Shown here one piece after another: positions 43,484 through 54,400 of a stretch of 64,000 bases of DNA (position 1 is the stretch's first letter; each line of letters begins with the position of its first letter). The position numbers and the translations under genes are program-made. This stretch comes from Marinifilum_A sediminis (GTDB lineage Bacteria > Bacteroidota > Bacteroidia > Bacteroidales > Marinifilaceae), in the NCBI GenBank assembly GCA_947496465.1, contig CANMCX010000001.1, forward strand, positions 992,001 through 1,056,000. The letters run 5' to 3'. The notes below the pieces were generated by a model, which searched no databases, had not been told where the DNA came from, and worked only from the letters and a program-made list of their open reading frames with translations.

Positions 43484-45874
43484 ATGAACTTTTATACAAT
43501 CAAATACGCAATAAGAAATATCCTTAGACAGAAAGCTTATAGCATCACAAATCTAATTGGATTGTCGGTATCCTTTGCCTCTGTATTTTTAATTCTTTAC
43601 TATATACAATTTGAAAGCGGATTCGATAGGTATTTTACAAATAGCGATCGTATTGCACGTTTCACAATAGAATACAACAGAGATGACTTTACTAGTCATT
43701 TTGCCCGAGTAAGATATTCCGGCATTCAATACCTGGTTGATGATATTCCTGAGGTAAAGAGCATGGCACGACTTTCTCCTTTCAGGACATGTGCAGTAAA
43801 AATTGGCGAAAATAAGTTCTACAGTAAAGGAGCATTTGCTACCGATTCGAATTATTTCACGGTTTTCAATGATACCTTGCTGCTGGGGAATCCAAAAAAC
43901 ATTCTAAATTCAGGAAAGCAAGCTGTCATTTCGGAATCGATTCGAAAAAAATACTTTCCCAATCAAGATCCAATTGGTAAAAAAATATCTCTGGAACATC
44001 AGCAAATTACGCAATTCTTCGATTACACAATTGTAGGTGTAATGAAGGATGCTCCAGTTCAAGCACATTTTCATCCTGAAATTCTTACTTCACTTGAAAA
44101 TCAAGACAATTATTCAAATTGGAATTATACCTATCTCTTGCTTGAAAATCCAAATAGTTTGGATTTGATAAATGAGCAGCTTGCCAACTTTAAAAAGAAA
44201 CATTTTGAAGCTGAAAATGCAAAATACAACACACTACACCTCCAGAAGCTTCATGATATTCATTTACACAGCCATAAAGATCGGGAATTAGAAATCAATG
44301 GGGATATCAAGAATATTAAAATACTTGTGGTTCTGGCTATCTTAATTGTACTGGTTGCCTTTCTTAATTTTACGAACCTAAATGTGGTATCAGTTGAAAA
44401 ACGATCTAAAAACATTTTAGTTCATCATCTGTTTGGTAGCAAATTGTATCACATTTCTATGATGGCTTTGTGGCAAAATATAATCATTGTTGGTTTTTCG
44501 GTTTTATTGGGCTTGACACTGGCTGGAATTGTATATCCCTATTTTCAACAGGTGTTCTCATTGCCTGAATTTTCAATTTCTTCGGGAATTATCTTACCAC
44601 TCGCTGGTATAGTGTTACTATTAATCATCTGTGGTTCTCTTATTGGAACTTTTCCTGTTCTGAGGCATAAGTTTTATTCGAATACGATTAATAGAAATGG
44701 TCGACGCCCGGCATCCCACTCTAAGAAAAGAGTAAGTGGTATTCTTTTATTTCTTCAATTTGCCATTGTAACAGGTTTATTGGTTTCAACTTTTGTGATT
44801 CAAAGTCAGGTAAATTTGATAATGACAAAGAGAATTGGTGGAAATGATCAGAACATTTTAAACATTACCAACCTATCGCACTCTGTAATTGAAGATTATA
44901 CTGTTTTTAAAAATAAGTTGCTACAAATTTCAGGAATCGAGGATGTAACCAGCGCCATGGAAGAGCCAGGAGGCGAAACTATGGATGCTTTTTACTATAA
45001 CCTGGAAGGTATAACTAAAGAAAAATTCTCTAAACAAAGATTGAATGTCTTAACCTGCGATCATAATTTTCTTGATTTCTACAAGATTAAACTCATTGCC
45101 GGAAACAATTTTGATCCCGATCCGGACAAGAAGCAATACATTCTCAATGAGTCTGCAATTCAACACATTCAACAAGATCTACCGGCAGATGATTTTCTAA
45201 ACAGAAAATTTGAATTTGATTTTGACTATAAAAAACTTCTCCCAAATGGAGAAATTGTTGGTGTTTGTAAGGACATTCACTTGACCAGCATGAATGAGAA
45301 AGAAAAGCCTATGGTACTTCTGTATCAGAACATGGTGAATTCTTGTATCAGTATTCGATTTAGTCCGGAAGCTCTTTCTCGAAGCTTACCAGAAATTCAA
45401 GCTACCTGGAATGAACTATTTCCAAATTATGATTTTAAATATCATTTCATTGATGATTTGTATCTGCACCGATACAAACACTATATCAACCAACGAAACT
45501 TTCTACTCTCCTTAGCTATACTCTCTATTTTAATTGCTTGCATTGGTTTAGTAGCTGTATCAGTATCTATGACTCAAGCCCGAAAAAGAGAAATTAGTAT
45601 AAGAAAAGCCAATGGTGCCAAAACTCTGGAAATTGTGAACATGTTGAATAAGGATTTATTATGGTGGATCCTATCAGCACTACTAATTGCGTTTCCATTG
45701 GCGTGGTACAGCATGAACAAATGGTTGGAAAATTTCGCTTATAAAATTGAATTGAGTTGGTGGATATTTGCACTAGCAGGAATCGTGGCAATAACGATAG
45801 CAATGATTACAGTAAGCTGGCAATCGTGGAAAGCTGCGAAAAGAAATCCTGTAGAGAGTTTGAGGTATGAGTAG
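43484..45874 (+). CDS. FtsX/MacB-like ABC permease, copy 6
   Basis: The 796-residue protein follows copy 5 by 16 bases. It has the shared end (ISIRKANGAKTLEIVNMLNKDLLWW, NPVESLRYE). The conserved MFNKDLLKW of copy 5 is changed to MLNKDLLWW here. It is the last permease of the cluster. Downstream is a short CCCCTAAAGGGG hairpin (45904-45915). Confidence 0.92.
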   Translation: MNFYTIKYAIRNILRQKAYSITNLIGLSVSFASVFLILYYIQFESGFDRYFTNSDRIARFTIEYNRDDFTSHFARVRYSGIQYLVDDIPEVKSMARLSPFRTCAVKIGENKFYSKGAFATDSNYFTVFNDTLLLGNPKNILNSGKQAVISESIRKKYFPNQDPIGKKISLEHQQITQFFDYTIVGVMKDAPVQAHFHPEILTSLENQDNYSNWNYTYLLLENPNSLDLINEQLANFKKKHFEAENAKYNTLHLQKLHDIHLHSHKDRELEINGDIKNIKILVVLAILIVLVAFLNFTNLNVVSVEKRSKNILVHHLFGSKLYHISMMALWQNIIIVGFSVLLGLTLAGIVYPYFQQVFSLPEFSISSGIILPLAGIVLLLIICGSLIGTFPVLRHKFYSNTINRNGRRPASHSKKRVSGILLFLQFAIVTGLLVSTFVIQSQVNLIMTKRIGGNDQNILNITNLSHSVIEDYTVFKNKLLQISGIEDVTSAMEEPGGETMDAFYYNLEGITKEKFSKQRLNVLTCDHNFLDFYKIKLIAGNNFDPDPDKKQYILNESAIQHIQQDLPADDFLNRKFEFDFDYKKLLPNGEIVGVCKDIHLTSMNEKEKPMVLLYQNMVNSCISIRFSPEALSRSLPEIQATWNELFPNYDFKYHFIDDLYLHRYKHYINQRNFLLSLAILSILIACIGLVAVSVSMTQARKREISIRKANGAKTLEIVNMLNKDLLWWILSALLIAFPLAWYSMNKWLENFAYKIELSWWIFALAGIVAITIAMITVSWQSWKAAKRNPVESLRYE

Positions 45875-45930
45875 AGAATATGGAACACCTTACTAACCCC
45901 AAACCCCTAAAGGGGCTTAAAAAAACAAAC

Positions 45931-46002
45931 ATGAGTGTAAGTGAACAAGTATCCATGCTTTACAATGCAAAACCTCATATTTTCGAGAAAGTTAAAATCT
46001 AA
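45931..46002 (+). other. Possible 23-residue ORF (uncertain)
   Basis: ATG at 45931 opens a 23-codon frame (MSVSEQVSMLYNAKPHIFEK...) ending TAA at 46000-46002, just after the CCCCTAAAGGGG hairpin. No start signal or homologue is evident. It may be the remnant 5' end of a lost gene or chance. Confidence 0.2.
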
Positions 46003-46050
46003 AGAATGAAAGATTATCTTTAAGTATAACTAATAATAAAACATCCCAAA

Positions 46051-46530
46051 ATGAAAAAAACACTCGTATTCGCAATCCTTCTTTTCTCATCTTTCACATT
46101 ACTAATAGCACAAGAAAATGATGTTGATAAGGAAAAGGAATTGATTAAAAAAATTATTCAAAACGCTTATGTTGATGGTTTGTGCAACAACACTGATCTT
46201 GATGCTGTCAACAAAGGATTTCACCCCGGATTTTCTTTACTTAGTGTAGGACATACTGGTGATATCATGCATAAAACTCCTATCTACAATTGGATTCAGT
46301 ATGCTGAATCTGGTAAAAAAAGTAAAAAGCTAAAATATTCTTTCCAGAATGAATTGACCACCATAAAATATCAATTTATTGATGTGACTGGTAAAGCTGC
46401 TGTCGCTAAAATTGATTTTTACGAAGGCGATGAACTTAAATTTATCGATTATTTGTCACTATTGAAATTTGAGACAGGGTGGAAGATTGTGACTAAAACT
46501 TATCACGCTTTACCAAAAAAGAAAGAATAA
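46051..46530 (+). CDS. Exported lumazine-binding-like / NTF2-fold protein
   Basis: The 159-residue protein has a signal peptide (MKKTLVFAILLFSSFTLLIAQ) and an NTF2-like domain of the putative lumazine-binding type: IIQNAYVDGLCNNTDLDAVNKGFHPGFSLL, the central MHKTPIYNWIQYAE, and the end YLSLLKFETGWKIVTKTYHA. It is periplasmic. No ligand is known. A family 1 REP hairpin begins 4 bases after its stop. Confidence 0.82.
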   Translation: MKKTLVFAILLFSSFTLLIAQENDVDKEKELIKKIIQNAYVDGLCNNTDLDAVNKGFHPGFSLLSVGHTGDIMHKTPIYNWIQYAESGKKSKKLKYSFQNELTTIKYQFIDVTGKAAVAKIDFYEGDELKFIDYLSLLKFETGWKIVTKTYHALPKKKE

Positions 46531-46534
46531 TATT

Positions 46535-46608
46535 CCTCGGGTTGAAACCCGAGGCAACATGAATTAATAAACTACTTTATCATTTTACCCTCAGCTATAG
46601 CTGGGGGT
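46535..46608. repeat. REP-like two-hairpin cassette, family 1 (solo)
   Basis: CCTCGGGTTGAAACCCGAGG (46535-46554), then ACCCTCAGCTATAGCTGGGGGT (46587-46608) after a short spacer. It is the same arrangement as around the Y1 transposase, with a different second stem. It lies just downstream of a stop codon, where it could serve as terminator or mRNA end. Confidence 0.75.
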
Positions 46609-46642
46609 GATTAAAACAATCGCTTCTGCAATAGAAGGAAAA

Positions 46643-47167
46643 TTACTCCTTATTAATTCTCTTGTACCAGGTAATTTCATCACCCTGATAGTTGAATTTA
46701 TCCAACAACTTAAAGCCTAATTTCTCCAAAACATGCTGTGATTTCTGGTTACTAATTAATGTCATGCTACAGATCTCAGGAATCTTTAGTTCTTCGAATG
46801 CATATTTTATGGCTGCTGTTGTAGCTTCGGTAATATAACCTTTACCCCAATATTTACGAAGTAATCGAAATCTCAAATCGTAAAAGTTGCTGTAGTCGTT
46901 ATAATTTCCTTTCTCCAATTTAAAACCTGTCCAGCCAATAAATTGATCCGTTTCCTTCTCGATAATTGCCAAACGACCTATCCCATTTTCTTTGTATTGC
47001 TTTCGAATATTCTCAATCATATCCTGACTTTGTCCAATGTCACGAATGGGCTTTCGTCCTAAAAATTTATATACTTCAGGATCGGAATCCATTTCAAACA
47101 TGCTTTCATCGTCGGTAGGTAATATTTCTCTGAGGTATAATCGTTCGGTATCTATAATTATCTTCAT
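46643..47167 (-). CDS. GNAT-family N-acetyltransferase (RimJ/RimL type)
   Basis: The 174-residue protein has the GNAT pattern: TERLYLREILPTDDESMFEMDSDPEVYKFLG, the acetyl-CoA loop around RLLRKYWGKGYITEATTAAIKYAFEEL, then SMTLISNQKSQHVLEKLGFKLL. It resembles RimJ/RimL-like acetyltransferases that modify N-termini or small molecules. The substrate is unknown. It appears as a single gene. Confidence 0.9.
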   Translation of the reverse strand: MKIIIDTERLYLREILPTDDESMFEMDSDPEVYKFLGRKPIRDIGQSQDMIENIRKQYKENGIGRLAIIEKETDQFIGWTGFKLEKGNYNDYSNFYDLRFRLLRKYWGKGYITEATTAAIKYAFEELKIPEICSMTLISNQKSQHVLEKLGFKLLDKFNYQGDEITWYKRINKE

Positions 47168-47333
47168 TCTAATCTTCTAATTTTAAAATTCATACTAGGA
47201 TTCTTAATCTCGCACATATCTGTGAATTGTGCAAGTTTTTACCAGTCAAAATTCTTATTTAGATTAAATTACAACAACATTTAACTACCGCTTAACAATT
47301 TCCAAAACTTGCCTCATCAATCACTTAACATCA

Positions 47334-47370
47334 ACAAAAAAGCGATAACCCATTTCAGAGTCATCGCTTT
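47334..47370 (-). terminator. Intrinsic terminator of the pyrophosphatase gene
   Basis: AAAGCGAT and ATCGCTTT (47339-47346 with 47363-47370) pair perfectly. On the minus strand the stem is followed by TTTTTT. It lies 46 bases after the stop at 47417. Confidence 0.75.
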
Positions 47371-47416
47371 CTATATCTTATGTAATTATAAATTGATAAT
47401 TACCAATTATTCATTT

Positions 47417-48088
47417 TTATACGTGCTTTAGGATATCTTCCAAATTCTCAAACTTAGTTTTGTAATCGTTCATCGAACGAACAATTACCTCATGTGCCTC
47501 TTCAACACCATAAGTATGCGTAATTTCAGCCTGACGATCCAATCCCGGCATATCCTTATAGGTCAGGAAATAATGCTTCAAACGATCTACAATTACATCT
47601 GGCATGCATTTAATATCTGTAAATGAACCGTAAGTAGCATCGTTAATCAACACTGCAATAATTTTATCATCAGCCTCATTTCCATCAATCATTCTAAAGC
47701 CCCCAATTGGACGAACTTCAGCAATAATATCTCCATGAGAAATCGATTTTTCGGTCAGGATACAAATATCCAAAGGATCTGCATCTCCTTTAATATCTTT
47801 TTTACCCGATTTCTCGCTACAGTATTCTCCTACAGAATTACCGCAATAGGTTTGTGGTAAAAACCCATACAATGCAGGAATTACATTCGAATATTTCTGA
47901 GGTCTATCAATTTTTAGATAACCACTTACTTTATCGACTTCGTATTTAACTGTGTCTGTTGGAACCATCTCGATAAAAGCCATTACCGATTCCGGTGCAT
48001 TGTCTCCAACATCTAATCCATGCCAAGGGTGTGACTTGTAACGCAAACCCATTAATCTTGCAATCGGATCATTTAATTTGTTTCCCAT
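47417..48088 (-). CDS. ppa: Inorganic pyrophosphatase (family I)
   Basis: The 223-residue protein matches family I: PESVMAFIEMVPTDTVKYEVDKVSGYLKIDRP at the start, and YGFLPQTYCG followed by GDADPLDICILTE, which supplies the metal-binding aspartates. It hydrolyses PPi to phosphate in the cytoplasm with Mg2+. The length is near the eukaryotic-like/long bacterial subtype. It is a housekeeping gene with its own terminator, transcribed away from the giant amylase gene. Confidence 0.95.
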   Translation of the reverse strand: MGNKLNDPIARLMGLRYKSHPWHGLDVGDNAPESVMAFIEMVPTDTVKYEVDKVSGYLKIDRPQKYSNVIPALYGFLPQTYCGNSVGEYCSEKSGKKDIKGDADPLDICILTEKSISHGDIIAEVRPIGGFRMIDGNEADDKIIAVLINDATYGSFTDIKCMPDVIVDRLKHYFLTYKDMPGLDRQAEITHTYGVEEAHEVIVRSMNDYKTKFENLEDILKHV

Positions 48089-48354
48089 AGTTAGTGTATC
48101 TTTTTAAGCCTCGTTTTGGCACAACGATTTCATTCATTTGGTATAAACAAATGTAATAAAACAATATAAATAACGAGCTAATCGTCTTTTTCTTTTCTGA
48201 ATATTGTAATAAAATGAGTATTATCCGACATCTCAACTGCAATCTATACTCAAAAAACAGTTTCTATGAATGCCCATTGTACAATAGTACCATTTGAAAC
48301 CTTAACCATCTGACATATAATACTGCATTCATCAAAAATAAAAAGAACAGAAAA

Positions 48355-48402
48355 CGTTTGCGGTATCGTTTGCAGGAATATCTCACCACTTCGCAAACGA
48401 TA
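48355..48402 (+). promoter_or_regulatory. LacI-type operator-like half sites upstream of the amylase
   Basis: CGTTTGC occurs at 48355-48361 and 48367-48373, and its inverse GCAAACG at 48393-48399. The last two extend to a perfect 10-bp inverted repeat TATCGTTTGC / GCAAACGATA (48364-48373 with 48393-48402). Half sites of this form are typical of LacI-family sugar regulators; the link to starch control is inference. Confidence 0.5.
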
Positions 48403-48428
48403 GAAACAACTTAAGCCACTCATAATCT

Positions 48429-48436
48429 TATTTTTG
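48429..48436 (+). promoter_or_regulatory. Bacteroidota-type -7 promoter element of the amylase gene
   Basis: TATTTTTG fits TAnnTTTG, 30 bases before the start codon. The expected -33 TTG element is not clear. Confidence 0.45.
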
Positions 48437-48465
48437 ACTCTCATCTAATCCTACAATTATAACAT

Positions 48466-51400
48466 ATGAGAAAATCTTTACTTCTTTTTATTTTACTTAC
48501 AGGATATCTCCTGAACGGAATAGCCCAAACAGTATGGGTTGAACCTGCCAATCCAACCATCAACAACGAAATTACCATCTATTTCGATAAAGAAAGTTCT
48601 TCTTTTTGGACCGATGGGGAAGCCAAAATTTACTTGCATGCAGGAGTAAATACAACTGCTGGTCACTGGAAAAATATAAATGATGCTTTTTCAAATCTGA
48701 ATGACAGTCAGGAAATGACCGCCCATGAAGGAACAAAAGTGTGGAAAAAAACCATCACTCCTAAAGAGTATTTCTCCCTGACTGAAGGTACAACGGTTTA
48801 CAGTATTGATCTAAAATTTAGAAATCAATATGATCCTGGAGGTAACAACGAAACAGGAAACTTTGAACTAACACTCACCGAAGCACATGTTTTCCATTCC
48901 GGAAAAGAGATTACTTCTTTTGCAATTAACGGTCAAGGTGCTCAAATCTCTGGTGACCAGATTTCAATTCAAATCCCTGCAGAAACAGACATTACCAGTC
49001 TAAGTCCGGTAATCGAAGTTTCAGAGCATGCTACAATATCACCAGCATCGGGTACTGCACAAGATTTTTCTTCCCCTGTTCAGTATGTAGTAACAGCTGA
49101 AGACGGTTCAGAAAGTACATATACAGCTTCGGTAACCCAATTAAGTATCGCTAAGGACATAATCCTATTTACAGTTGATGATATCGAGGCCACTATAGGT
49201 GACAATACAGTTAGTTTGGTATTACCTTACAATACAAGTATAGGCCTAAGCCAGGTGACTCCAACTATTGAAGTATCACCGGAGGCTTCTATCTCTCCAC
49301 TTTCAGGCGTTGAAAGAGATTTTACAAATCCACAAACATATACGGTTACCGCGGAAAACAATTCAACCAAAGACTATACAATAAGCATAACGATTGCCGA
49401 TCCTCCTATGCTTGTTACCTCACCTGAAAATCCTTCTGCTGACCAGCAGGTAAGCATCACTTTTAATGCCAAAGGAACTGCATTGGAAAATGCCTCAAAA
49501 GTTTATCTGCATTATGGTGTAAGCACTACATCGGGTAAAAATGAATGGATAGGCAACTGGGGAGAAGATGATAATGTTGGAATTATGACTCAGGGAAGTT
49601 CAGCAAATCAATGGATCTTCAGTTTTACACCAACATCTGATTTTGCAGACTTACTTCCAGGAGAAGAAGTAAGCGGATTAGAATTTCTCTTTAGATCAGC
49701 TGACGGAACTTTGAAAGAGGACAATAGTGGAGCGAATTTCTCTTTAGCTCTTCAAGCTGCCACCATCCCCGATTGGATTGAGATAAGTCCTGCCTTACCA
49801 AAAATATCTGATGAAATTACTATTACCTTTCGACCGGACCTTGCTACTGGTAAAAAACTACAAGATGAAGGCCAAATCTATATGCACAGCTGGGCGGTGA
49901 CTTCGGGACCGGGAAACAGTACAGCCGATTATGTAGGTCAATCACAATGGGGTGACAATACAAGCGGACAACTAACCGAAATCTCAACTGGAGTATGGCA
50001 AATTACCTTAACACCATCAATTTACTTTGGAATCAGTGATACGAACGAAAACCTGTTCCGAATTGGTTTACTTTTCAGAAATCAGGATGGATCAAAGGTC
50101 CAGAAAAATGAAGAGGATGAAGATTATTATCTGGAAACTGACCCTGAATTTCATATCAGTATCCTTCACCCAATTGCTCAGGAAAGAACAGTTGAGGCAG
50201 GATCTTCCTTTGAAATCAATTTCACCACTTCTGAAATCTCAAATATTGAAATACTGGCAGATAATCAGTCCATTCATATCGAAACAGATGTTTCCACAAG
50301 TACTGTAAACCATAGTTTCAGTACAGCAGGAGCTCATACAATTCTTATTCGGGGTACCAACGGAAGCGTTGGCAAAGAGAAGACTATTGAGATGAATGTT
50401 TATTCTTCCGTTATTGTGGAAGATCTTCCTTCATGGATTAAGCCCGGAGAAAAAGGAATTATCTATCACAAAAACAGATCCGGATTGGAAGATAACGATA
50501 CCAAAGCAACACTTGTTCTTCATACTCCTACTTCTATCACTTACAAAGATGGTTACGGAAATGTATATGCCAACCGATCTGTTCCTTCCAAATCGGTAGT
50601 CCATGTATTGGGTGATTTTAACAACTGGACTGCAAGTGAAGCCAGCAAAATGAAGAAAACAACTGATGGCAATTACTGGTGGATTACTTTGGAAGATTTA
50701 ACAGCTGAACAAGAGTATGTATTCCAATACTTGATTGATGGTTATTTACAAATTGCAGATCCATATACCGAAAAGGTAAGCGATCCGGATGATCAATACA
50801 TTTCATCTACAACTTATCCGGGGCTGATTGCCTATCCAAGTGGAAAAGCCAACGACCGTGCTTCTGTTCTTCAAACCGGACAATCTTCATACCAGTGGCA
50901 AGTCAATAATTTTACTGTTCCGTCTCATAACGACTTAAATATTTATGAACTACACATCCGTGATTTCACCACTGAAGGCAACTACAAGGCTGCTGCTCAA
51001 AAACTGGAATATCTAAAAGATATGGGCATCAACTGCATTCATTTGATGCCGGTAAGTGAGTTCGAAGGAAACGACAGCTGGGGATACAATCCCAACTTTT
51101 ACTTTGCTCCAGATAAGGCTTATGGAACCAAAAAAGATCTGAAAAGTTTCATTGATGCTGCCCATGAAAAAGGCATTGCTGTTATTAACGATATGGTATT
51201 AAATCATTCTTTTTACTCAAGTCCCTTGGCTAAGATGTATTGGAACGATACAGATAACCGTCCGGCTGTAAACAATCCATGGTACAATGAAGAACACAAC
51301 TTTCAAAACCCGGGAGCGCATTGGGGTGCCGATTTTAACCATACAAGCGAACACACTCAACACCTGGTAGATTCCATCCTTAATTTTTGGATAGAGGAAT

Positions 51401-54400
51401 ACCATTTCGACGGATTCCGATTTGACTTTACCAAAGGATTCAGCAATACAAGTTATCCTGCCGATAGCTGGGGAAGTTCTTACGATGCTCAGCGCATTGG
51501 CATTCTTAAAAGAATGGTTGGTGCCATGAGAAGCAAGCACCCGAGTGTTATTACCATATTCGAACATTTGGCTGATGCCAGCGAAGACAGTGAACTGGCC
51601 AACGATGGAATCATGATGTGGGGAGGTAAAGGCATCTCTGAAAAATACGAAGAAATGGCTATGGGATGGAGTAACAATGTAAACATTTCTGAAGCATACT
51701 ACAGAAACAAGTCCTACCAATATGCCAACCTCATGAGTTATATGGAAAGCCACGATGAGGAACGTTTGGCTTTTAAAGCAATGAAATATGGCAGGGATAT
51801 AAACGCCGGATCATTCGACCTTTACCAGGAACCAACAAATGAACAATTGGCAATCATCATTCCAAGACTAAAGGCTGCCACTGCCTTTAACCTATTGCTG
51901 CCTGGAGCCAGAATGATTTGGCAGTTTGGCGAGTTGGGTTACGATTACAGCATTGATTACAATGGCAGAACTGGAAGAAAACCAGTGCGCTGGGATTATT
52001 TCGAAAATGAACAGCGTAAGGGTATGTATGAATTTTATGCCGACTTGCTGCACCTTAGAAATACTTACACGCTTTACAACAACGATACAGCTCAGGATTT
52101 TGACATTTCCGGTACTATGAAACGAATTACCTTAAATGGCAAAACAAAATCTGATGAAGGATTTCAGTTAATTGTAATTGGAAATTTTAGTGAGAACGAT
52201 GGGAACATTACTCCACATTTTGGAAGCACAGGTACATGGTACAATTTTGAAGATGGCAGCAATATAAATGTATCAAGCACCAGTCAGCAATACTACCTGA
52301 AAAGAGGGGAATACAAAATTCTTTGCTCCCGCCAATTATCAAGAGCCAACTTTCATCAGCCATTAATAGAAAGTGTTCAGGATATTTCATTTGACGAGAA
52401 TGACAATTTGAATTTCCTTCCCGAATGGTTTACTGTAAAAGATGAAGATGAAGATCCGGCTGCGATATATAGCTTTACCTATCTGGGTGGAGATAATTAC
52501 ACAATAAGTAATTCCACACTTACTCCTGATCCATTCTATTATGGAGATTTACAGATTAAAGCGCAGGTTTCGGATGGAAAATATACGAGCGATGTATTTT
52601 CATTCACTGTAACGGTAGATCCTATTCAACATCCTCTAAGCATTACAGTTCAAAATGCCAGTATGACTTACGGAGATCCTTTACCAGATTTTACTGTTAC
52701 ATATGAAGGCTTTGTTCATAACCATACTGCTGATGATCTAGAAGGAACTTTAAGTTTTGAAGTACAAGATGAAAATATCGTAGCCTCTGGCCTAAGTTCT
52801 CCACACTACGACATTACTTATGTACCAGGTAAATTAACGATTAATAAAGCAACACCTACTGTTGATAATTGGTCAACGGCTGATGCAATCACTTACGGAC
52901 AAACTTTGAGTGAATCAAATCTAACAGGTGGAACCGCCAATGTGGAAGGAAGCTTTGCTTTTGCAAACCCATCTGCTACTCCTGGTGCGGGAATGCAATC
53001 TGTTGAGGTCATTTTCACGCCAAACGATGCAGATAACTACAATTCAGTAAGCGGAAATATCAACATCAGTGTTGAGAAAGCAACGCCAAGTGTTAGCATT
53101 TGGTCAACGGCAGATGCAATCATCTACGGTCAAGCCTTGAGTGAATCCAATCTGACTGGTGGAACTGCAAATGTGGATGGAAGCTTTGCTTTTGCAAACC
53201 CATCTGCTACTCCTGATGCGGGAATACAATCTGTTGAGGTGATTTTCACGCCAAACGATGCGGATAACTACAATTCAGTAAACGGAAATATTAACATCAC
53301 TATTGTAAAAGCAAGGCCAAGTGTGAGCGTATGGTCTACGGCTGATGCCATCACCTACGGACAAACTTTAAGTGAATCAAACCTGACTGGTGGTACTGCA
53401 AATGTGGATGGAAGCTTTGCTTTTGCAAACCCTGCAGCAACTCCTGGTGCGGGAATGCAATCTGTTGAGGTGATTTTTACGCCAAACGATGCGGATAACT
53501 TCAATTCAGTAAGCGGAAATATTATCATCAGTGTTGTGAAAGCAACGCCAAGTGTGAGCATTTGGTCAACGGCAGATGCAATCACCTACGGACAAACTTT
53601 AAGTGAATCCAATCTGACTGGTGGAACTGCAAATGTAGATGGTAACTTTGCCTTTGCAAACCCATCGACAACTCCTGATGCAGGAACACAGTCTGTTGAG
53701 GTGATTTTCACGCCAAACGATGCAGATAACTACAATTCAGTTTCTGAAAACATCACGATCAGTGTGAGTAAGGCAAATTCTACAGTGAGCCTTTGGTCAA
53801 CGGCAGATGCAATCACTTACGGGCAAACTTTAAGTGAATCCAATCTGACTGGTGGAACTGCAAATGTGGATGGAAGCTTTACTTTTGCAAATCCTTCGGC
53901 AATTCCTGATGCGGGAATGCAATCTGTTGAGGTGATTTTTACGCCTACCGATGTGGATAACTACAATTCAATAAGCGGAAATATCAACATCAGTGTTGGT
54001 AAGGCAAATTCTACCGTGAGCGTATGGCCAACGGCAGATGCCATCACTTACGGACAAACTTTAAGTGAATCAAATCTGACTGGTGGAACTGCAAATGTAG
54101 ATGGAAGCTTTGCTTTTGCGAATCCTTCGGCAACTCCTGATGCAGGAATGCAATCCGTAGAAGTGATTTTCACGCCTTCTGATGTGGATAACTACAATTC
54201 AGTAAGCGGAAATATTAACATCAGTATTGAGAAAGCAACGCCAAGTGTGAGCCTTTGGCCAACGGCTGATGCAATCACTTACGGACAAACTTTAAGTGAA
54301 TCAAACCTGACTGGTGGTACTGCAAATGTAGATGGAAGCTTTGCTTTTGCAAATCCATCGGCAACTCCTGATGCAGGAATGCAATCCGTTGAGGTGATTT

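Larger units (their letters stand above)
48089..48465. other. Divergent intergenic region between ppa and the giant amylase
   Basis: About 377 bases with no supported gene. It holds the promoters of both divergent genes, with operator-like repeats at 48355-48402 and a TAnnTTTG element at 48429-48436 described separately. Confidence 0.6.

Noticed and set aside
48250..48444. Minus-strand 64-residue frame upstream of the amylase
   Set aside because: It overlaps the operator and promoter elements of the amylase and has no protein-like features.
51217..51753. Minus-strand 178-residue frame inside the amylase
   Set aside because: It is antisense to the GH13 catalytic domain, which has all three catalytic residues.
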